From assembly GCF_046630445.1 (NCBI RefSeq), contig NC_092333.1, positions 103,357,501 to 103,421,500 on the forward strand: a DNA stretch of 64,000 bases, written 5' to 3'. Position 1 is the first letter of the stretch. Every line of letters starts with the position of its first letter. The notes under the pieces are model-generated. The model saw nothing but the letters and a program-made list of their open reading frames with translations, was not told where the DNA came from and searched no databases. Shown here in pieces: positions 10,863 through 24,008 of the stretch. This DNA comes from Rutidosis leptorrhynchoides (taxonomy: Eukaryota > Streptophyta > Magnoliopsida > Asterales > Asteraceae). The translations under genes and the position numbers were made by a program.

Positions 10863-12370
10863 TGAAACGCCCCGTCCTAATCCATCCGGACGAAGTCCAT
10901 ATCGATTATAAACGATTCATAATAGTTGATTACATCACGAGGTACTTGACCTCTAAATGATACATTTTACAAACATTGCATTCATTTTTAAAAGACAAAC
11001 TTTTATTTCATCGAAAGTTGACAGGTATGCATACCTTTTCATAATATCCAAACTTTAAATGACCTAATCCGTCATTTACTTAATAATAATCTCTAATGAA
11101 CTTCAACGACTCGAATGCAACATCTTTTGAAATATGTCATGAATGACTCCAAGTAATTTCTTTAAAATGAGCTAATGCACAGCGGAAGATTTCTTTCAAA
11201 CCTGAGAATAAACATGCTTTCAAGTGTCAACCAAAAGGTTGGTGAGTTCATTAGTTTATAGAAATCATTTCATTTTCATCATTTTAATAGACCACAAGAT
11301 TTTTAAATATAATAAAACGTGCAGAAGTCCCATTCCAACTGCACAAAAAAATATCTTTCATATGAAGAACACCTGGTGAGGATTCAAAATATAATAGTAA
11401 CCATCTGTGCCGGTCTTTCACCCCACGGCTGAATACATGTGCCTTTAAAATATAGAACCTCTGTGCCGGTCTTTACACCCCACGGCTGAACACATGTTTA
11501 TAAAATATAGGACAACCGGTGCCAAAATGTCATAAATAATAAACCATCCACCCAGCTCGGGAGTTCATACGCTCTAACGGAAACCGGGGGTTAATGCGTG
11601 TCATAATAATCAACCCCAATTCCAGATAATTCTATCATAGAATGCAGTTAAGGTACTTGTGTCTATTGCGTCAAGCATTTATAAAAGCGCATGTATTCTC
11701 AGTCCCAAAAATGTAAAGAGTAAAAAGGGAATCAAATGAAACTCACCTAATGTATTTTGTAGTAAAAATACATATGATGACATTTAACAACTGAACAATG
11801 CAGGGTTGGCCTCAGATTCACGAACCTATATCAATTATGTATATTAACACGTATAATAGCAATCAAATAATTTCATTTATTAATCTTATAATATTTATAT
11901 ATTAAGTATTGTAGTTATATGAAATTTATTAAAACCTAATTAATAAATATATTTTATGTATAATTTATATCTTAAATTATATGTTATCTATATTTATTTT
12001 GTATATATATATTCAAAGTAATTAATATTTATACATATGATTATATATATGTATTTATATAAAATTAGTATTTTATCAAAAATCAATAATTTATTATAAA
12101 ATATGTTCAATATATAATTATATGTAGTATTAATATGTGTATACTTTCAGATACATAATATTTATTGTTATGAAAATAATGATAATAATAATAATAATGA
12201 TAGTCTCAATCATAATGATAGTACTAATAATATCCTTAATGATAATGCTAATAATAATACTTAATGATTTTTCTAGTACTAGTAACGATAATACTTATAA
12301 TTTATTTTAATGTTACTAATAAAAATCTTGTTACTAGTCTTATTAATAATATTAAGTAATTTTAATTATA

Positions 12371-12372
12371 AT

Positions 12373-12423
<51 letters not shown>

Positions 12424-12426
12424 AAT
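12371..12426. repeat. AAC microsatellite in LTR
   Basis: About 17 AAC units followed by AAT units. The sister LTR has a shorter AAC run at about 20428-20467, showing length drift since insertion. Confidence 0.9.
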
Positions 12427-12474
12427 AAGTAAAACTACCTCAAGAAAATGTTCCAAAAAATAATGCCTACGCCA

Positions 12475-12521
12475 GGGCTCGAACCCGAGACCTCTTGGTT
12501 AAACCCAACACCCCTAAACCA
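12475..12521 (-). other. tRNA-like A/B-box pair in the 3' LTR
   Basis: On the minus strand TGGTTTAGGGG (12521-12511) matches the A-box consensus TRGYNNARNNG. GGTTCGAGCCC (12485-12475) matches the B box, 25 nt downstream. The orientation equals that of the element. No cloverleaf or mature tRNA end is visible. Confidence 0.55.
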
Positions 12522-14302
12522 TTGCACTGTTATTGTTTTTCTGAAATATTTTGTATTCGAATTTAATTAACCCGTTACTTCATGTTTTCGTTTCTTCTTC
12601 TATTACTCATCATCTTCATTATCACCTTTACAATCATAATCATCTATGATCATCATCACATATTTATTAATCGTCACTTTTATTATCAATAAACACAGTC
12701 ATCGTCATCATCCCTCATTGTGTAATATACTTAGGAATAGATTGTAGAAACAGAAATATGAAGCTGCAATAGCAGCTGCAACGAAGGCTAAATGACTAGC
12801 AACGGGCTTTGATTATAATAGCAGGTAGATCACGGTTCAATTAGGATCATGGCCCAATCATGTTTAAATATATGTGTGGCCCGAAATAACTCAAATCAAG
12901 TTATCCGATTCCCTATGATACATTAGATACTTGGATCGGCCAATATGAAATTTGTGAATTAGAATCAAGCATGCACATTGGATTCCCCTATCTTGTCCCA
13001 CTCATTTCAAAAAAAAAAAAAAAAAAACGTGTGAAACCCAATCAACACTTGTCTGCCATAACATCTTCCATTATGTACCACTTGTCCACCTTTTTATAAT
13101 GTGTATATATAATAAGTGGGAATATGACCATGTTGACAACTTTTAAATTGTAGTTCTATACGACCTGTATCATCATTCTTCTCCAAATTTTCTCTTTCGT
13201 TCGTAACCCAAAAGGAGCAGCAGGGGCTGCATCAACCGTAGTTACAGCAGTCACTTGTCAATAAACAGAAAAAGAAATATAAGAAGGTTGTAGATTGCAG
13301 TCGTGGGTTCAGAAAGAAGAGAGGGAGATATATCGGTGAGGGTTGTTCCATGATGGTGGAAGCGGGTTTAGCCAATGGTCGAGAGATGGTGATCATAGGT
13401 GATTCAAGATAGTATATGGTTGTGTTTAAACTGGTGGTGGTGGTGTACGTTATGGTTTTTGTGCAGGTGTTTTGCGACGGTTGATTAGAGAAGAAGAAAG
13501 TTTAGGAACAGGCGAGTATAGTAATAGAAACAAGCAATAGTAGCCATGGTTCGAAGGAAGAACTAGACAGAAAACATGTTGCAGCAGTAGAAGTAATAGA
13601 TGATGGTATTGTCTGTTGCAAAAATAATTAACAACTCACCTGATTTATATATCGTGTTTGAGTGAGGTTGTTGATCATCAAAACTAGAAAAATTCGAACT
13701 TGATAGCAGCAGCATGAATGGTTATCAATTTTGTAAAGAAAGGTGGTGACGGTTGTTCTTGAACGTGATCAAAACAGAAAAAGATAATTGGTGGTTTAGT
13801 GGTAATCATGAAACAAGTGGTGGTAATGGATTCAAGGGTGACCGAGGGTTTCAAGGTTGGTTGATGATGAAGGTGTCGAGATCATGGTGGTTATCTCGTG
13901 GAAAAGAAATAGTAGCGATAAGAGTGGTGATTAAGTATCTGTGTGTACGCAGAGACTTGAGATGATCGATTGGGTTTTGTGGAGTTGCTGAGTGTCGGCA
14001 AAGAATCCCATACAAACAGAAAAAAATAAAAACTGATGTCGATACAAATTATTCGCTTGGTACAGAAATATATTAAAAAAAATAAAAGGAAGAATTGATG
14101 GCTAACAGAATTTGTTTGTAAGGAATCAAATTTTTATGTAATCCAAATAAGTGACAGAAGATATAGAAATTGATTGTGATGTATAACAAAATCGTATGAA
14201 TTTTGTAAAGCAGTTATGGCTTGAAAGCAACCTGAATGATTCCCAATCCTAATTTATGATTTATATCATAGATTTTTAATAATTAGTTACAATTATATTA
14301 AA

Positions 14303-14306
14303 ATAC

Positions 14307-14391
<85 letters not shown>
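14303..14391. repeat. AAT microsatellite in the 3' LTR
   Basis: About 28 AAT units. The sister run in the other LTR (22349-22487) is about 50 bp longer. Confidence 0.92.
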
Positions 14392-14393
<2 letters not shown>

Positions 14394-15197
14394 GAGTAAT
14401 AATAATAAGTTACAATAATAATAATTTTGGTGAATTTGATAATAATAATAATATTATTAATAATAAAAATGATAACATTTATTATTCTAATGATAATGAA
14501 AAAAAATAATATGATAAGTTTTATTAATGGTAGATAATTTATTTTAAATGTAAATTATAGTTTTAATTATTCTCCTAATAATATTTATGTCTAAAATTAT
14601 TATTTTTATTATCATAACTTTTATTAAATTTTTTTTTAATATCTATATTTATAATAATTATATCAATAATACTAATATTGATAATAATATACGTATGGTG
14701 GTATTAGTGTTAATAAGACAACTATATTTTAATTCATACTTGAATTTAATGTAATGTATTAACATTACATATTGCTACTTATCTATCACATAATAAGATA
14801 TCTTGTATATTAATATTTATACATTTTAATTTAATATAAAATAGTCAGTAATCTTTTTCAGTAATTATATACACATATTTATATAATTAAACTAATATAG
14901 ATTTATAATTATGTTTTAAATATCAAGTAGCTAAATATATTATTCATGTATTGATACAATCATCTCATAGTATATCAATTAATACTTTGTAATTGCTTTG
15001 AAAATTGTTATATGTATGTATGCTTATCTAATCGTAAACTACTGTTCGTGAATCGTCGGCAATGGTCAAAGGATAATTGATTACATGAATATAGATTTCA
15101 AAACTTTTGAGACTCAATATTACAGACTTTGCTTATCGTGTCGGAAACATATAAAGTTTAAAGTTTAAATTTGATCGAAAATTCCCGGGTCATCACA

Positions 15198-17975
15198 GTA
15201 CCTACCCGTTAAAAGAAATTTCGTCCCAAAATTTGGTAGAGGGCGTCATGGCTAACAGTAAGAATATTATTATGACGAATATAAACTGATACATTGAGTT
15301 TTATCATGATTAAGAAATACAAATAAAATAATTCGATTTTCGAAGCGTATGAGTGAAGCTATCGTAAAAGATCGAAATGAGAAAATAGAGATTCGTCAAA
15401 TCTTTTGACGTAGATAGGGTTGATTTTCCAAGTTCAAGAGATTTGGAGAAAATCTTCGTACTAAGATTTGATTCTTCGGTAATCAAGGAAATTAGGATCC
15501 GCTTTAAATGCGATCATCTGTTTTGATTGCTCTGTCGAATATCTTACTATAAATCCACCCCCATCATTTCCTTAAAACTCACACCTTCTATTCTTCCTCC
15601 CTTAACTCATACTTTAAAACATTCGTCAATATGCTCCATCCCGTTCTGATCCTTAATATCCTCTTAACTTTTATATCTGTCATTCTTCTTTTTTTTTTCT
15701 ACCACCGAAGGATTTTATTTACTTTTACTATTATCTTGGGGTTATATTGTTATTAATTTTCCCGTGCCTTTACGTGGCAATACGTATTGATATGCACGGT
15801 TTGTAATTTATGTGTTGTTGTCGAGCTTTATATTTTCTTTTATTTTCAAGGGTTCCATACTTTTGTTTCCTCTTCCCGACTTCAAGTCAAGCGAATAATG
15901 GTCCGGAATTCGTGGGTATGGATTTTGAAATGAACATAATTAATGTTCTTAAGGAAGAAATCTTAATGGCACGATCTTGATTTGACAAATTACCAGAATA
16001 TCCGAAAAGATAGAACTATCAATGAGATATGTTCTTAATATGTTTAGAGATTGGGTAGAATGTAAGAGTCGTGTAAATGGCACATGATGATGGTCTTGAG
16101 AATCGTCACGTTTCATTAGAAACTCAGCATGACTTACTGTAATATAATCACGTTGATCAAGTGTCATTATATTATACTAACTCATGCATCAGTTCCCAAC
16201 ATTACTTCAATAACATTCATATTTTAAGCTTGAAAGTTTACAGAATATAGAAACTAACAGTTCCTATGTGATGTAACACTGATAGCACGAAGAGATTAAT
16301 GATTTCAGATAAGAATAGTTATGAAAATATCTTCAGAAATATGGAGGATATTTATAATGAAAGATACGATGATATCTTGGAATTTCTAATATCGAAGGAT
16401 GATGAAGAAAATTTGTCCGCAAGAGTTTGGAGTCAAAAGAAAGGTATTCGTTAATGACTTCAGCAGGTACTGAATCATTTAGATTCTTTGAAGTCAAACT
16501 TATTCTTTGTGATTTATCCACGGCTTCCTTCATAGTTTACTCAATCAGTTTTTCAGTTTCAAACTTTTTCTGAGCTTTGCCAACATACAATTCTTTATCA
16601 TCAACTTCCAACAATTAAGGTCGTTTACGGTTGCCTACAGTTTCTGCTGCTTCATTCAGCTTTTTCAAAGTTCAATGTATTGATTTGTAGACTGAGTGCT
16701 GTTCAAAATATTAGAATTGAAGATCAAAAGTTCCAGGAATTACACGTTATATGTATATATAACTGTTGAAGTGAAAACGCTTGCGAGATTTGAGATTAAT
16801 GATTGATGATTCCCGATTGTTGGTATGGAAATTATTGTTACAAGATGTAGATGGATATATGATAGGGTTTTGATAGTTATAATGATTTTCGGAAAGTCAA
16901 AGATCAATGAAGCTGTTGGTAAGTTTACTGCTAATTAGGTGAGATATAAATGGTTCTTCAGTAACGATGATGAAAATACAACGTATATATCAAGGTTATA
17001 ATAAGGTTGTTTCGAACGAAAAGTCGAGATTGACTTGTTGAAGCTGTGACAAAATTGGCTAATTTGAAAAAGGATTGCAATATTATTTTCGGTAATAACA
17101 ACGCCAAAGGAGTTATCACAGATACGTGTTAAACGTTTACTCAGGTTCTGAGTGTTTTCAGGTTCATAACTATATGCATCAATCTTTTCTTCCGTAGATG
17201 AAGTGCGGTTGGTTCATCCTCCCGATTGAGGTGTTTTCAAGAATCACGAAAGGTTTGAACGCAGATTGTAATCGTCAAAATACAAATGAGGTTTAAGATG
17301 CAAATCAAGTGGCAACTTGAAGTATTGTTTAGTTTCATATGTTATAATCGATATTTTAATTCATTTTTGGTAGTCCTCAGTTAATTAGTCCACAGTTAGC
17401 TAAGATTTTGTTAGCGTGGATTCTTAACAAAATTTCTCATAGTTAATTTGTTTGTTTCTAACAATTTTTATTCCGTCAAATGTTTTCTTCATTATGCCAC
17501 TTGTTGGATTCTGATAGGTAAAAATCCAAATATGAAATTTGAATGGAAATGGTTATTCCGTGGTGAATGAATACGTATATCTGTGGATATAAGTAGGATA
17601 GGAAATGACTGTTGAATCAGATTTGAAGCATGTACCGTGTATCTTATTAATGTGGAATCTAAATATTACTTGGGTATTACCTACCCGTTAAAATATTTTC
17701 ACCATTAACAGTTTGTACGAAAGAATTTTTTTTTTAATTACAATCTTTATGAAAACATATATACATATATATTTTCTTCAGATGTAATTATGGATTTAAT
17801 GAGTCAATATAATATTAGACTCATTTGATTTTTGATTTGAGCTAGAATAAGTAATCTCTAAAACTATTAGGATCCACATATTCTTCACAGAATATTGATG
17901 AAGTTATGGATCAATACTTCATTGTTCATTGCTGTTGGTACTCCTTGGTATCCATGGTGCGTATGATGTTGATGT
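15198..17975 (-). other. Non-coding interior of the 12.4-kb element
   Basis: Scattered stops in all frames; the short minus frames at 15949-16167 and 16333-16533 have no recognisable motif. Next to the LTR is the purine-rich polypurine tract (about 15198-15240 on the complement). I see no protein domain. Confidence 0.6.
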
Positions 17976-18470
17976 TCATGGGACAGATTGTGAAATTAAG
18001 GCTTGAGATGCGGATGTTGCTGTTGGTAGTACTGTTGTTGCCGGTGATGTTGCTGAAGCTGGTACATTTTGCACCATATTTTTCAAGTTGATTACTCGAG
18101 CGCGAATTTCGTTGACTTCTTCTATTATTCCAGGATGATTGTCGGTCGGAACGAGTGGATGAATAAGATTTTGAATTTGAGATAGTATATAGTCATGGCG
18201 AGATATTCGGGTAATGAGGGTGAAAATGGTGTTTCGGATTGGTTCGCCGGTGAGTGCTTCAGGTTCTTCGCCAAGAGGGAAATTCGGTAGGTGGAAAGGA
18301 TCGCCTTCTTCTTGTCTCCATTGATTAAGTTGACTACGAACCCATCAGATGAATTGGGGATGGCTGATTGATTGATTCATTCTGGTGACGCTGCTTTCGG
18401 AGCTGGAGTGGGACTCCATATCGGAATAGCTGTCGGATTCTGAAGAACTTGATCTAGTTGCGAGTTCCAT
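17976..18470 (-). pseudogene. Gag-like N-terminal frame of the 12.4-kb element, one internal stop
   Basis: From ATG 18470 the minus strand encodes 164 residues before TGA at 17976-17978, broken by one in-frame TGA at 18345-18347. The start is Ser/Asp-rich (MELATRSSSSESDSYSDME), followed by WVRSQLNQWRQEEGDPFHLP and a helical segment (IIEEVNEIRARVINLKNMV). It lies about 430 bp inside the primer site, where gag belongs. I do not recognise the family with certainty; a degenerate gag or a lineage-specific leader protein are both possible. Confidence 0.5.
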
Positions 18471-18900
18471 CTTGTATAGTTAGATAAAGGATTTTCGGTA
18501 TGAAATGATTTTCGGATATCGGATGATATTTTAATTACGTAGAATATCTATGTATAGTACAGAAGATCCCGTAGGTTACGGAGGAAATTAGGGAAACATG
18601 TCAGATAAGGTCTACAATAACAGATACGCTAAGATATGGATTGACAGATACGCTAAGATATGAATTTCGTCTACACACTATTCATGCAGTCAATGCAGTA
18701 AGATGTGTCTAGACTAAGAATGATAAGCAGATAATTTTTGACAAGAATGATAAGCAAAACTTTTGACATGCGGACCAGGTTCAAGTCCAGACTCATTAAT
18801 ATAACCTAACAACTACTAGGTCGAAGTCCAGACTTCACTAATGCATCCTAACAACTACCGGTTAGACACACTAATGTTGACCTAGTTCGCTAAGACCACC

Positions 18901-18912
18901 GCTCTGATACCA
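18901..18912 (-). promoter_or_regulatory. Primer binding site (initiator Met tRNA)
   Basis: The minus strand reads TGGTATCAGAGC, the standard plant tRNA-iMet primer site, 2 bp from the 5' LTR end at 18915. This fixes the element's orientation as minus. Confidence 0.95.
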
Positions 18913-20514
18913 ACTGAAACGCCCCGTCCTAATCCATCCGGACGAAGTCCATATCGATTATAAATGATTCATAATAGTTGATTACATCGTGGGGTACTTG
19001 ACCTCTAAATGATACATTTTACAAACATTGCATTCGTTTTTAAAAGACAAACTTTTATTTCATCGAAAGTTGACAGGTATGCATACCATTTCATAATATC
19101 CAAACTTTAAATGACCTAATCCGTCATTTACTTAATAATAATCTCTAATGAACTTCAACGACTCGAATGCAACGTCTTTTGAAATATGTCATGAATGACT
19201 TCAAGTAATTTCTTTAAAATGAGCTAATGCACAGTGGAAGATTTCTTTCAAATCTGAGAATAAACATGCTTTCAAGTGTCAACCAAAAGGTTGGTGAGTT
19301 CATTAGTTTATAGTAAACATTTCATTTTCATCATTTTAATAGACCACAAGATTTTTAAATATAATAAAACGTGCAGAAGTCCCATTCCAACTGCACAAAA
19401 AAATATCTTTCATATGAAGAACACCTGGTGAGGATTCAAAATATAATAGTAACCATCTGTGCCGGTCTTTCACCCCACGGCTGAATACATGTGCCTTCAA
19501 AATATAGAACCTCTATGCCGGTCTTTACACCCCACGGCTGAACACATGTTTATAAAATATAGGACAACCGGTGCCAAAATGTCATAAATAATAAACCATC
19601 CACCCGGCTCGGGAGTTCATACGCTCTAACGGAAATTGGGGGTTAATGCGTGTCATAATAATCAACCCCAATCCCAGATAATTCTATCATAGAATGAAGT
19701 TAAGGTACTTGTGTCTATTGCGTCAAGCATTTATAAAAGCGCATGTATTCTCAGTCCCAAAAATGTAAAGAGTAAAAAGGGAATCAAATGAAACTCACCT
19801 AATGTATTTTGTAGTAAAAATACATATGATGACATTTAACAACTGAACAATGCAGGGTTGGCCTCGGATTCACGAACCTATATCAATTATGTATATTAAC
19901 ACGTATAATAGCAATCAAATAATTTCATTTATTAATCTTATAATATTTATATATTAAGTGTTGTAGTTATATGAAATTTATTATAAAACCTAATTAATAC
20001 ATATATTTTATGTATAATTTATATCTTAAATTATATGTTATCTATATTTATTTTGTATATATATATTCAAAGTAATTAATATTTATACATATGATTATAT
20101 ATATGTATTTATATAAAATTAGTATTTTATCAAAAATAAATAATTTATTATAAAATATGTTCAATATATAATTATATGTAGTATTAATATGTGTATACTT
20201 TCATATACATAATATTTATTTGTTATGAAAATAATGATAATAATGATAATAATGATAGTCTCAATCATAATGATACTACTAATAATATCCTTAATGATAA
20301 TGCTAATAATAATACTTAATGATTTTTCTAGTACTAGTAATGATAATACTTATAATTTATTTTAATGTTACTAATAAAAATCATGTTACTAGTCTTATTA
20401 ATAATATTAAGTAATTTTAATTATAATAACAACAACAACAACAACAACAATAATAATAATAATAATAAGTAAAACTACCTCAAGAAAATGTTTCAAAAAA
20501 AAATGCCTACGCCA

Positions 20515-20561
20515 GGGCTCGAACCCGAGACCTCTTGGTTAAACCCAACACCCCTAAACCA
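20515..20561 (-). other. tRNA-like A/B-box pair in the 5' LTR
   Basis: Both boxes are identical to the pair at 12475-12521 and lie in the element's sense orientation upstream of the interior. Confidence 0.55.
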
Positions 20562-22348
20562 TTGCACTGTTATTGTTTTTCTGAAATATTTTGTATTCGA
20601 ATTTAATTAACCCGTTACTTCATGTTTTCGTTTCTTCTTCTATTACTCATCATCTTCATTATCACCTTTACAATCATAATCATCTATGATCATCATCACC
20701 TATTTATTAATCATCACTTTTATTATCAATAAACACAGTCATCGTCATCATCCCACATTGTGTAATATACTTAGGAATAGATTGTAGAAACAGAAATATG
20801 AAGCTGCAATAGCAGCTGCAACGAAGGCTAAATGACTAGCAACGGGCTTTGATTATAATAGCAGGTAGATCACAGTTCAATTAGGATCATGGCCCAATCA
20901 TGTTTAAATATATGCGCGGCCCGAAATAACTCAAATCAAGTTATCCGATTCCCTATGATACATTAGATACTTGGATCGGCCAATATGAAATTTGTGAATT
21001 AGAATCAAGCATGCACATTGGATTCCCCTATCTTGTCCCACTCATTTCAAAAAAAAAAAAAAAAAAAAAAAAAACGTGTGAAACCCAATCAACACTTGTC
21101 TGCCATAACATCTTCCATTATGTACCACTTGTCTACCTTTTTATAATGTATATATATAATAAGTGGGAATATGACCATGTTGACAACTTTTAAATTGTAG
21201 TTCTATACGACCTGTATCATCATTCTTCTCCAAATTTCTCTTTCATTCGTAACCCAAAAGGAGCAGCAGGGGCTGCATCAACCGTAGTTACAGCAGTCAC
21301 TTGTCAAGAAACAGAAAAAGAAATATAAGAAGGTTGTAGATTGCAGTTGTGGGATCAGAAAGAAGAGAGGGAGATATATCGGTGAGGGTTGTTCCATGAT
21401 GGTGGAAGTGGATTTAGCCGATGGTAGAGAGATGGTGATCATAGGTGATTCAAGATAGTACATGGTTGTGTTTAAACTGGTGGTGGTGGTGTACGTTATG
21501 GTTTTTGTGCAGGTGTTTTGCGACGGTTGATTAGAGAAGAAGAAAGTTTAGGAACAGGCGAGTATAGTAATCGAAACAAGCAATAGTAGCCATGGTTCGA
21601 AGGAAGAACTAGATAGAAAACACGTTGCAGCAGTAGAAGTAATAGATGATGGTATTGTCTGTTGCAAAAATAATTAACAACTCACCTGATTTATATATCG
21701 TGTTTGAGTGAGGTTGTTGATCATCAAAACTAGAAAAATTCGAACTTGATAGCAGCAGCATGAATGGTGATCAATTTTGTAAAGAAAGGTGGTGACGGTT
21801 GTTCTTGAACGTGATCAAAATAGAAAAAGATAATTGGTGGTTTAGTGGTAATCATGAAACAAGTGGTGGTGATGGATTCAAGGGTGACCGAGGGTTTCAA
21901 GGTTGGTTGATGATGAAGGTGTCGAGATCATGGTGGTTATCTCGTGGAAAAGAAATAGTAGCGATAAGAGTGGTGATTAAGTATCTGTGTGTACGCAGAG
22001 ACTTGAGATGATCGATTGGGTTTTGTGGAGTTGCTGAGTGTCGGCAAAGAATCCCAGACAAACAGAAAAAAATAAAAACTGATGTCGATACAGATTATTC
22101 GCTTGGTACAGAAATATATTTAAAAAAATAAAAGGAAGAATTGATGGCTAACAGAATTTGTTTGTAAGGAATCGAATTTTTATGTAATCCAAATAAGTGA
22201 CAGAAGATATAGAAATTGATTGTGATGTATAACAAAATCGTACGAATTTTGTAAAGCAGTTATGGCTTGAAAGCAACCTGAATGATTCCCAATCCTAATT
22301 TACGATTTATATCATAGATTTTTAATAATTAGTTACAATTATATTAAA

Positions 22349-22487
<139 letters not shown>

Positions 22488-23282
22488 GAGTAATAATAAT
22501 AAGTTACAATAATAATAATTTTGGTGAATTTGATAATAATAATATTATTAATAATAAAAATGATAACATTTATTATTCTAATGATAATGAAAAAAAATAA
22601 TATGATAAGTTTTACTAATGGTAGATAATTTATTTTAAATGTAAATTATAGTTTTAATTATTCTCCTAATAATATTTATGTCTAAAATTATTATTTTTAT
22701 TATCATAACTTTTATTAGAATTTTTTTTAATATCTATATTTATAATAATTATATCAATAATACTAATATTGATAATAATATACATATGGTGGTATTAGTG
22801 TTAATAAGACAACTATATTTTAATTCATACTTGAATTTAATGTAATGTATTAACATTACATATTGCTACTTATATATCACATAATAAGATATCTTGTATA
22901 TTAATATTTTTACATTTTAATTTAATATAAAATAGTCCGTAATCTTTTTCAGCAATTATATACACATATTTATATAATTAAACTAATATAGATTTTTAAA
23001 TATCAAGTAGCTAAATATATTATTCATGTATTGATACAATCATCTCATAGTATATCAATTAATACTTTGTAATTGCTTTGCAAATTGTTATATGTATGTA
23101 TGCTTATCTAATCGTAAACTACTGTTCGTGAATCGTCGGCAATGGTCAAAGGGTAATTGATTACATGAATATAGATTTCAAAACTTTTGAGACTCAATAT
23201 TACAGACTTTGCTTATCGTGTCAGAAACATATAAAGTTTAAAGTTTAAATTTGATCGGAAATTCCCGGGTCATCACAGAATC

Positions 23283-23549
23283 CGTGGGATTGTCTTGCTT
23301 GATTGTGTTTAAACATGTCTACTAGTTGCCTACTCAGCAACTTCTATTCTGCGTGGTTATTCTGTTTTCTTTTCCTGTATTCGTGTTCCCTAATAGGGCT
23401 TATGTGCAGCCAAATTCTTTTTCCGTGCTTTAGATTGTATTAGTGTTTTTGGTTCTGTTTTCATGATTGGGCTGGTTTCCAAGCCTCTCGTATATTTGGG
23501 TTAAGGCCCTTTTTAGTGTTTAATGAATTTTGCTTTTCGAAAAAAAAAA
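23283..23549 (+). mobile_element. LINE 3' region, second half with poly(A) end
   Basis: Directly after the second GAATC copy the LINE frame continues from the first half and reaches a stop within about six codons (WDCLA then TGA). The 3' UTR follows (…TTGGGTTAAGGCCCTTTTTAG…), ending in an A run at 23541-23549. That the frame joins across the insertion shows the LTR element entered an existing LINE copy. Confidence 0.85.
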
Positions 23550-24008
23550 TTAAAATAATTAAGGCGAATATATGTTATGGAATGAAAAATATTTTCACTT
23601 AATTAAATTGTTTTTAAGCACATTAATTAAGGACTTCCAAAATTGCATGGCTGCTGAACCCTTTTTAGTTCATTATTATTATAAATTATAAACTATAACT
23701 AATATAATATCATTATAATTATATTATAATATCATATGATTAGAAAATAATAATTTTAAAAAAATAATAACTGAAATCTCCAAGATGGTTGCTAAGCAAC
23801 TTCTGTTCCGTCGTTTCGTGCATAAATTCAGCGTTATAGTTATAAAATAATAATTTAAATAACTAGTACCTTTTCGTTGAAAATATTGTTTATAACACGT
23901 CACACATTTTGCATATAAGAAACACAATTGTCTCAATTAGTTTACTCAAGTTCACTCTTTATATATCACTACTACATCATCTATAAATTTATAAAAATTT
24001 GAATCAAA
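23550..24008 (+). promoter_or_regulatory. Upstream region of the MYB gene
   Basis: AT-rich single-copy-looking sequence between the LINE tail and the MYB start codon, with no credible frame. TATA-like sequence at 23959-23966 (TTATATAT) is about 45 bp before the ATG, implying a short 5' UTR. The LINE insertion only about 460 bp upstream limits the proximal promoter. Confidence 0.5.
23959..23966 (+). promoter_or_regulatory. Putative TATA box of the MYB gene
   Basis: TTATATAT, 43-50 bp before the ATG, in the context CACTCTTTATATATCACTAC. A weaker alternative is CTATAAATTT at 23981, too near the ATG unless the leader is almost absent. Confidence 0.45.

Larger units (their letters stand above)
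10863..15197 (-). repeat. 3' LTR of the 12.4-kb element
   Basis: 4,335 bp. The plus strand begins TGAAACGCCCCGTCC and ends GGGTCATCACA. It contains tandem CCGGTCTTT...CCCCACGGCTGAA segments (about 11405-11500), an AAC run (12371-12426), tRNA-like boxes (12475-12521), an A run (about 13010-13027) and an AAT run (14303-14391). The 70-residue frame at 13753-13965 is repeated at 21799-22011 only because the LTR is duplicated; I see no evidence that it is a gene. Confidence 0.92.

Noticed and set aside
13753-22011. Identical 70-residue frames at 13753 and 21799
   Set aside because: Conserved only because both lie in the two LTRs of one element; no motif, and the LTRs are similar throughout.
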